DNA of 64,000 nucleotides from Rusavskia elegans (taxonomy: Eukaryota > Ascomycota > Lecanoromycetes > Teloschistales > Teloschistaceae): positions 105,633 to 169,632 of the forward strand of contig SAUG01000112.1 in NCBI GenBank assembly GCA_011316305.1, in the 5' to 3' direction. The notes below the pieces were generated by a model, which worked only from the letters and a program-made list of their open reading frames with translations, had not been told where the DNA came from and made no database searches. The translations under genes and the position numbers were made by a program. This document shows, piece after piece, positions 56,654 through 64,000 of the stretch (position 1 is its first letter; each line of letters begins with the position of its first letter).

Positions 56654-59600
56654 ATGTCGACAAGCGCGTCAGCCAATCTTCATATACCTCCCACGACCTC
56701 TGTTCAATCGCTGGTACTGAGGTTAGCGGATTACATCCGCCATGTTCCCAGCTCGCAAAGCAGCATCTTGTGAGATAAATCGATACCCTGCCACGCTCAC
56801 CAGACTGACCAGACTCCCGATAGCTTCCCTGAGCCCCTCCTCGACGATTGGGCGCACTTCTTGGATCAGAAATCAAAGCTGCGCATCCCTGAAAACGAGA
56901 TCACCACCCTTGTGGAGGCCCTGGACGCTAACGGGTCTAACCGTTGTTGCCGGCTCGATGAGGGTGCATCCCAGACCGTTTACTTGTTGTTAAGGAGTTC
57001 AGAACCCTGTCTAGCTTACCAAAGAGGACACTGTCTGTTTGCGGTACGATATTGGAAGTGTGCCTCTACATACAAGCACTCACGTTGCCAGGAGTCATTG
57101 CATCCATCTTGTGCCACCTCCCAAGTCCTGAAGAGTTTGCAGGCCGCAAGGAAAGCAGCTTTGGGACAGACGAATATCTTAGCCCGATTACTCAAGGCTT
57201 TCTTAGACCGGGGAAGGAATCCCCGGGCTCGACGATGGGTAATTTGAACCCAGATCGCCGTAAAGCTTTACCTCATAGTGCTAACCTGCTTACAGATTGG
57301 ATTTCTTGTCTTGGAACTACTGCGTGGGTGTCGCGAGAACAAGGAAACCCTATCAAGAGACCTGGCGCAAGCAAGGTTTGTTCTCCGCGGTGAACATCCA
57401 CAACTCGGCTGACGTATCAAAAGTCGAGGCCTTGGCGAAGCGATCGTTCATGGCAGTGATGAAATTCTGAAGTTGATTGCGGGATCAATCATACGTGAGA
57501 TGGTAGACAACGGATCGTCAGCAAGCGACTTCTTCGAGCCAGATCTTGGTACGATCGCTTCCGTCAAATTCCCAGAGATAGGAGAACAGGCATCTCAGTG
57601 GACAACTGATTTCGTCCTCTTTGTGGATCATCTGGACACACAAGGTTTTCTCACGCAAGTGTAAGTTCAACAAGCATTAACATCCACTGAGACTAATTCT
57701 GGAGTAGGAGAGGCGCATTAACCTTTGCCTATGCAGTCTACATGAATGGCATCAGCTATACCACAGCAACTGGGCTTTCAATCCTTGTCACTGTCTCTGA
57801 TGAGTTGACTATAGTGGTTCCATCCACCGAAGGAGATACTACTAAATGCATCGACATCCCGCTTCGAAATATCTTGACCGCTAAGGTCGAACTCGGTGGA
57901 CCCGGATCACAACCACGATTAAGCCAGGCCTCTAAAGCCGCTGTCCTTGTTCTACACCTGTCGGAACATGCTGGCGCCGCCTACTACATCAATGAGTCGA
58001 AACGTCCACCGTGCCGGATCAACCTAGCCTTCGACACAGTCGGCGATGCCAATGCTACTAAAGACCGAATTGAATCCATCGCTGCACACAATGATCGCCC
58101 AGTCCAGCGAACGGAACAAAACGAGACAATTGCCTCGTCAACACCTGAGCAAGATTATACGGTCGAACTACTCAGCCAGTCTGTTCTACTCGATATCTCC
58201 AACAATCCCACACACCAGAACGACGCCTTTGGCGGGCTCAGCCCTCTCGAACCAAAGGCTCCAAGAGCCACGCATCTAACGGATACAGCTGCTCAGGCAA
58301 ATGAGCTTCTAGCAAACTCCACTACCCCACTGTCTCGAAACGAAGTAGTGCTGGGCTCTAAGAAGAACGAGCGTGCAAAGCATGCGGCGGATCTGGCTGC
58401 AAGAAGCCACGTCATGACGGGCGCAGGATCCATCAACGTGAGTCAATACATTGCTGACGACTTTGACTCTGCGCAAGGGAAACACAGTCCTGGAAGTTCA
58501 CTGGCCGCTCGACGAAGGAGCTCGTCTGTTTGGCGTGACGGACTCATTACGATCGAGAATGCTGCAGAATTACAGCCGAACCTCACGAACAAGGACGACA
58601 ATAATGCAGCAGACGCTCCACACGTCTCGAATGACAGTGATGACGACCTCTACACCGCGACTCCGCGTGCGCCAAAGACGCAGCCAAGAGCAGGGAACGA
58701 TGGTGGGGGCAGTCCGAAGCCAGCTGTGAAGAGGAAACTTAGTCAGAGCATGCAGGTTAGTGAAGGTGAACGACTATCGGCCCTTCCTTATACTGGCAGA
58801 CTTCCCGGTCTCAACCAAGGCACAGGCTCGGGTGTGAAGCAATCTTCTTCCACTGCCAGCAATAACAAAGGTACGAAAAGGAAAACCATAGAGAAGCAAG
58901 CCGATATTCCAAACAAAAAGACGAAGCTTGGAGGTCTGGCTGCGAAGAGGACGAGTCAAAACAGTAAAGCCCCCGGTTCAGCAGTAGTCACTACCGAGAA
59001 CAACATCTTTGACTTGCCCGAAACGCCTCCTGACAGGCAAAAAGCGATGATTAAATCCCAGAAGCCCGCAGCGTCCAAGTCCAAAGCATCAAAAAATACA
59101 AGGAGTGATCCAGTAGCGAAAGCGACCAAGAAACCACTCAAAGCGCATAGTGGGGTGGCTACAGCTGCCAGTAGGTCGAAGCCGATTTCCAAACAAGCTA
59201 AGAAGAAGCTTGGGACTGGTGAAGTCGGAGATGATGAGGATGCTCAAATTCCAGTGGGCGAAGGCAACGACAGTGTCAGCATCGAACAACAAATTGCAGA
59301 TACAAATCCAGTAATCAAGCACCCTAGAAAGGCAAAATTGCAGACTACATCGAAGGAGAAAAAGGCACTCTCGAGTAGCACACCCAAAGTCAAGAAGGAG
59401 AGCACGACCAAAAAGCTCAAGTCAAGTGTCCCTACCCGTACATCACAAGGCAAGCGAGCTGCCGCGCAAAAGGCTAAGCAGCAAATACATGATCAAGCTA
59501 GCGATGCTTACGAAGCCGGATCACCTTCCCATGAACCACAAAGTATCGGCGACGATGGGAGTTCAGAAAAACGAGTGGCCGCGGAACCTGGCAGCGAGAA

Positions 59601-62583
59601 CCATCCTGCCGCCGCCAACGATGCGGGCAGGGACGTACTCGCATCGGCAGCCAAAGAAACGTTAGCTACAAAAGGAGACGTCGATGATGATGTCCCGCTG
59701 GTGGTACAGTCTGCCACCTTGGATGATCCCAAGTCTGCCACAGACGACCTTCAACATCAGAGTCAATTGGCAGTGAACCGATCGGCTACCAAACCATCAG
59801 GAGCCGTTTGTGAACACGAAGAGTTCCATGTACCTGTGGTCCCGGACGCACCACCTGTTCCCGCAGCTGATGTTCTGGAAAGAGGTGCAGCCAAAGCTAT
59901 AATCGAAAAGGGAGACAGCGCCAACAATAAAGATACTGTCGACAATAGAAACTGCATCTTCCCTGGCGAGAAGTGTCTACCACGTGATGAATTACAACAC
60001 GAAATGACATCCCCGGATAATGTAACGGCGATACCACTGGGATCTGAGGAAGGTGTTGGTAAAGCTGACCATCTTGTCGAAGCATATAACAGTTTCGGTA
60101 CTGTCGATAGGCCTGGTGAGGTACTACCAAGGGCCCAGGGCCCCAATGGTGCTGTTAAATCGACATTCATGAAGCAGGACGAAGCAATCGCCTTGAACAA
60201 TACCAAAATAGCAGACAGTCCGCAGGTCGTATCGATGGCAGACCGAAACATCGTTGGCGGAATTGGACATATCAACCAGAAGGAAATACCAGACGCGGAA
60301 AAGCTTTCAGCTCACCGCCGCTCACCAAGCCGTGATCACGAATCTAACGTCTCCAGACAACGAACCTCTCCCACCCATCTCACTTCCAATCCATGCAGCA
60401 CCATGTCAGGCTTGCTCAATATTGATGAACCGATACGGCAGTCTACAAATATTGCTCAGATGATACACCAGCCACATATCCAACCAATTTCGGATCCGAA
60501 GGATGTCAAGGTTGCTGCGAGAAGTATTGAGAAAGCACCGCCGGCGCCACACGGCGGAGAACCCACCAAGAAGGGGCCTAACGCAAGGAACTTGGAAGAG
60601 TCACTGATAACATCGACAACGACGGAATCTCAACGGAAGGTCCCCCAAACGCCAGGGTATGCTTCCATCAGGAAAGGAAAATTGATGACAAAAAGGGATA
60701 TTGAGCCGTCAACAACCGCAGAACCGGATACCTATACTATTAGCAGTGGCCCTAGTAGTGAACCAAGGTCAGAGAACGAGTCACATGATGCGTCTTCAAC
60801 TGCAAAGCCGCATCCGTCCAAAACAATCCTCACGGACCTAGTCCAAGGCGACGGGAATCAGTCATCAACTACTCCTATTTCCTTGCCAGTCCAACTTGTA
60901 TCACCATCTGACAAGACTAGCAAGAAGCGATCTCTAAAGATAGATGACCGAGACGCCTCCAAGAAGGTTAAGCTACATTCGCCAAAAGGCCTCAAGCATG
61001 CACCTGATTCTTCTCGTATGGGTGTCGGCGTATACAAGGACCCTAACAGGATACCTCAATTAATCAGCTTTGGTCCAAAAGGACCACGCAATCAGGGACC
61101 GTCTTCTCCCAAGCACAGCACGAGACATGAAAAGCTGGCAGGCAATATTCAAAGCAAAGCGCCAATGCAAGACCAAGGGCAGAAACGAAAGCGGGATGTT
61201 GAGGTTGACGTCAAGAGGGAATGGCTACAATCGAAAAGTGTGCAGCCGGAGAAGTCAACTCCTGCGCTGAAAGCTGCTGTAAAAACACTTCCACAACAGG
61301 TCCGGAAACTGCCAGGCCCCAGAGAACAACACTCGCAAGTTGAGGGTCGACAGCCTCTTTCAGTGCAGCAACCGCGTGGTAGAGCCAGGGGCTTACTTCC
61401 CGCGCACAGTAGTATTTTGGGAGATGACTTGGCGCAACATATCTCGTCTCAAGGCTCACGAGTCGATGAGAATGGAAGTCCTTTGCCAACGCAACGCAGT
61501 CGCATGCACACGTTCAGAGGCCCTGCAGTCGAACGAAACTGTATGGATGAACATAAGTCAGACTCCGAGAACGTTGTGCAGCCTCTCATCAATGACGAGA
61601 CTACACTCGTCCATACTGAGATGAACGAAGAAGACGAGCTTGACCTGCCAGTGGGCCGTGTATCCCGTGGAGTTCGGAGAAGCGGGGGCGAAGTCATCCG
61701 ATCCAGTAGTAGCAAACATCTACCAAGTTCACCGACTGCGCCTTCTGCAATGTTATCGGACATTCAAGCTCATACAATTCACTCTGGCGGACGCATGGTC
61801 AATGTCCATACGGACGCAGTGCTAGTCCCTGCAACACCACAGGACCCTTTTATTGGACAAAAAGCTGGGCGTCCCAATGGCTTCTTGGATAGACTCCGCC
61901 GTAAGAATGTTGAAGTTGGCAAAACAGAGAACGTGGCATGGGCGAACGAGAAAGTCAAGGAATTCATCGGCAGACCAGAACCTGAAGCAGTAGATCCCGA
62001 TATTACGCTGGTGGAAGCCGAACAGCCTAGACACCATCCTAAACGGCAGCGAAGAGCTGCCCCAGTGAGCAGTGATACCAGTAGTACAAGCTCATCTCCA
62101 CAAACTTCTCAGTCATCCCGGGGATCAGACCCAGAGAGTGCAGCTAGGAAAAGATGGCGCGATGCGCTTAGACCACATCAGAAGGATACGTTGGATATCC
62201 TTTACGAAATCTCCCATGTATGTCTCCATAAAGGACAACGACATAGGCGCTCGCTAATTGAAACGCAGAAGCTTGTTGGGCACCTCATCGACAAGGAAAC
62301 CGCATGCAACGACGTCGTGGACGATTATCAGCGTAGGGGCACACGATTCGTCGAAAACCTGAGAAATGATCTCAAACGCGAACTTAGTGAGTATGAAACC
62401 GCAGCTGCAGACCGTCGCAGCAAAGAATTGGACAGACTCCAGAAATTGAACGTCCAAGTGACGAAGAACCTGCAGCGAAAACCGGTCGCTGAGGAGTTGG
62501 CGCGACAGTTTGAGGAGAATCAGCGGTCGTGGAAGGCGAAATGGGAGGAAGCAATGCGTGCTTGCAAGGAAATGGCTCGTTGA
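56654..62583 (+). CDS. Large ARM/PH-like - disordered - coiled-coil protein, candidate meiotic axis core (Red1/SYCP2-like)
   Basis: Six exons: 56654-56769, 56824-57043, 57092-57238, 57296-57375, 57424-57660 and 57708-62583. Five introns of 47-57 nt all keep frame, giving 1891 residues. Residues 1-245 are helical and globular (LVLRLADYIRHVP, EPLLDDWAHFLDQKSKLRIP, LVLELLRGCRENKETLSRDL). About 250-395 look like a PH-type beta domain (ISYTTATGLSILVTVSDELT, CIDIPLRNI) closed by a helix (ATKDRIESIAAH). About 400-1740 is disordered, Lys/Ser-rich and phospho-site-rich. Residues 1746-1891 are a strong coiled coil (RHRRSLIETQKLVGHLID; LKRELSEYETAAADRRSKEL). This order of parts is that of Red1, Rec10 and SYCP2, filament-forming axis proteins that recruit HORMA proteins. 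Assignment is by architecture only; a general chromatin scaffold is the alternative. Confidence 0.8.
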
Positions 62584-63663
62584 ATCTGCCTCTTTATGAT
62601 TCATGCTTTGATTGCTGTTTCTGTGCCATTTTAATAAGGGTATGTGGTGGTTGAGATATGGCATTTTGATTTTTTCATTGCTCGCAGCAGCTTAAAAAGA
62701 TAGTCCATGTTTTATGGGGTTTTTCCCGATATGTGTCCTTTCAAAGATGATGACTACCACATCCATTCTTCTCGATTCCATCCCAGCATGTCAAGCGTGA
62801 TGTTATGGACCCCTTTCATTCCATACCACTCACCCCTCAATGCTATCCTCGTCTCTTGATAATTCTTTCCAGCGTACACCCATCCTCCAAAATTGAACAC
62901 CATGACGTCCACCACCCTCCCCTCTCAAATCAACCCCACAGCACATGATGGTGTGGGATGCGTTTGTGTGTTTGTTCTTTGTGGTTCTTTCTTTTTTTGG
63001 GGGTTGGGTAGGGGGGGGGGGGGGGGGGGGAAGGAATGGGAGGGTTGAAAGAGGAGATGGGTGATAGTGATGGGGGAGTTAGGGGAGATGGGAAATGGAG
63101 GAGGAGGAGGATAGGAGGGTTCGAGAAGATAGATGAAGGTGGGAGTTGGATGGAGTAGTGGAGGGGGGTTGAGATATGGGGGGAGATGGATTGGAGAGTT
63201 TGTACGAGGGAGAATGGGAAGAGGGGAAGATGGAAGGGGGCTGTGGATACTGGAGAGTGGGTCCGTCTTTGAGCATGGTGGGTAAGTCAGTCAACGATAT
63301 TTTGGGGTGCCGACAGTAGGGGTTCCACGACGATAGCAGTATTACGTATGAGAATGAAAGGAAGAGATCGATAGTTTTGAAGGTATTTCAGCTGATGTGG
63401 TTGTGAGCTAAACATCTTGATTCCCTGAAGCTCATAAATCAATAAGCCCTGAAGCTCGACTCATAGAAAAAAATAAGAGCATGATGATAAATGAAGCACA
63501 GTCGTACCAAAAGCTCCTCCATGGGTATCAAACACGAAACCTCTTGACGCCAGCAAAAACGCCTATCTCTGCCAAACCCTCACTCACTAACTCAAACAAG
63601 GAAAGCATGATCCACCATCCCTTTCTTTCCTTTTTTGATGCAATCAAGCAAGACCTTTGCACC
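62584..63663. other. Convergent 3' region with G-tract and polypurine block
   Basis: About 1.1 kb between the stop of the axis-like gene and the stop of the right-edge gene. A run of about 20 G at about 63011-63030 is followed by a nearly pure purine strand to about 63245. No gene was seen; a minus-strand frame at 63079-63294 is only the pyrimidine complement of this block. Confidence 0.5.
63011..63030 (+). repeat. Poly(G) tract, about 20 nt
   Basis: An uninterrupted G run preceded by GGGTTGGGTA, so more than four G-runs lie close together, giving strong G-quadruplex potential. Confidence 0.85.
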
Positions 63664-64000
63664 TCACATATCAGCCGACGCCTGCCTCGTAACCGCACCC
63701 AGAATCTGGGTAAGCATACTTTTATTCTCCATCTGCTCCTTCTCGATCCGCTCGATCCGACTGAGGAATGCCCGTCCCGTCTGGCTGTTACTCTGCCCCG
63801 TAGTAGCGGTGGAAGTCGAGGCCGAAGGACTGGGATTCTTGTTGTTGTTATTGTTGTTGTTCGGCTGGTTTGCAGCTGCTGCGGCGGCGGCTGAACGAGT
63901 CATGACCGCGGGTTGCGAGGGGGTCATGATAGCGGGCTCGGCGCGAGATTGAGGGAAGGTTGGCGTTTGCGTTTGTTGAGGTGGTTGGAGGGGGTGGGCG
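63664..64000 (-). CDS. C-terminal end of a Gln/Asn-rich protein, 5' part beyond right edge
   Basis: The minus strand is open from the window edge to a stop at 63664, giving about 111 residues. The text is Pro/Gln-rich (HPLQPPQQTQTPTFPQSRAE), then an alanine run, an asparagine run of seven (CAA/CAN microsatellite) and Ser/Thr-rich sequence. It ends in a well-formed amphipathic coiled coil, RAFLSRIERIEKEQMENKSM, then LTQILGAVTRQ. The internal ATGs at 63927 and 63903 are unlikely to be the true start because the frame stays open and compositionally uniform upstream. This is typical of the tail of a fungal transcriptional regulator, but no DNA-binding domain is within the window and I cannot name it. 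Confidence 0.65.
   Translation of the reverse strand, partial: AHPLQPPQQTQTPTFPQSRAEPAIMTPSQPAVMTRSAAAAAAANQPNNNNNNNKNPSPSASTSTATTGQSNSQTGRAFLSRIERIEKEQMENKSMLTQILGAVTRQASADM

Noticed and set aside
56347..56676. Minus-strand frame antisense to the start of the axis-like gene
   Set aside because: It starts at TTG, has no recognisable domain and overlaps a well-supported exon.
63079..63294. Minus-strand Ser/Pro-rich frame
   Set aside because: It is the complement of a polypurine block and starts at TTG.

Overview
The window is nuclear DNA of a filamentous ascomycete (Pezizomycotina). The evidence is dense protein-coding genes on both strands, many short introns of about 39-91 nt with GTRNGT donors and CTNAC branch sites, CT/CA-rich leaders, a repeat element with a RIP-like base composition, and a gene set typical of these fungi (NpgA-type phosphopantetheinyl transferase, fungal ACS and sugar transporters, WSC protein, LYAR and Net1/Dnt1 homologues). 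A Dothideomycete or Leotiomycete is possible, but the sequence alone does not settle the class. Exon models were built by hand; every multi-exon model reported as complete keeps frame from ATG to stop.

Layout, left to right. 1-848 (-) is an unknown protein cut by the left edge, and 1637-2124 (+) a small helical unknown. 2379-3599 (-) is a branched-chain aminotransferase, divergent from 3988-4624 (+), an Erv2-type sulfhydryl oxidase; 5217-5579 (+) is a small unknown. 5897-7427 (-) RSM23/DAP3 and 7593-8281 (+) RRS1 form a divergent ribosome-related pair. 8999-11195 (-) is a RhoGAP, divergent from 12515-13734 (+) BET2 (Rab prenylation). 14564-16693 (+) is a C2H2/AT-hook nuclear protein and 18123-19796 (+) an ACS-family transporter.

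21421-22450 (-) is a NEDD8/SUMO-type protease (NEP2/DEN1). 22949-25592 (-) MCM7 and 26430-30155 (+) PEX1 are divergent and separated by a 0.48 kb inverted-repeat transposon (MITE). 30396-31099 (-) is a small secreted protein and 32717-34321 (+) a LYAR-type zinc-finger protein. 35071-41078 (-) is a giant secreted Ser/Thr-rich WSC protein with 23 copies of a short Cys box. 41903-46570 (-) is a Net1/Dnt1-like nucleolar protein and 47352-49153 (-) a sugar transporter, followed by about 3.3 kb without a convincing gene.

52507-53329 (+) is a 14-Cys secreted protein. 53674-54810 (-) is a membrane-linked gamma-glutamylcyclotransferase-like protein, divergent from 55160-56098 (+), a phosphopantetheinyl transferase. 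56654-62583 (+) is a 1891-residue protein whose architecture (helical N-domain, PH-like domain, long disordered stretch, C-terminal coiled coil) matches the meiotic axis core proteins Red1/SYCP2. 63664-64000 (-) is a gene cut by the right edge.

Most genes are housekeeping loci and do not form one pathway. The items most worth follow-up are the Red1/SYCP2-like protein, the Cys-box mucin, and the long-TIR MITE in the shared MCM7/PEX1 promoter region.
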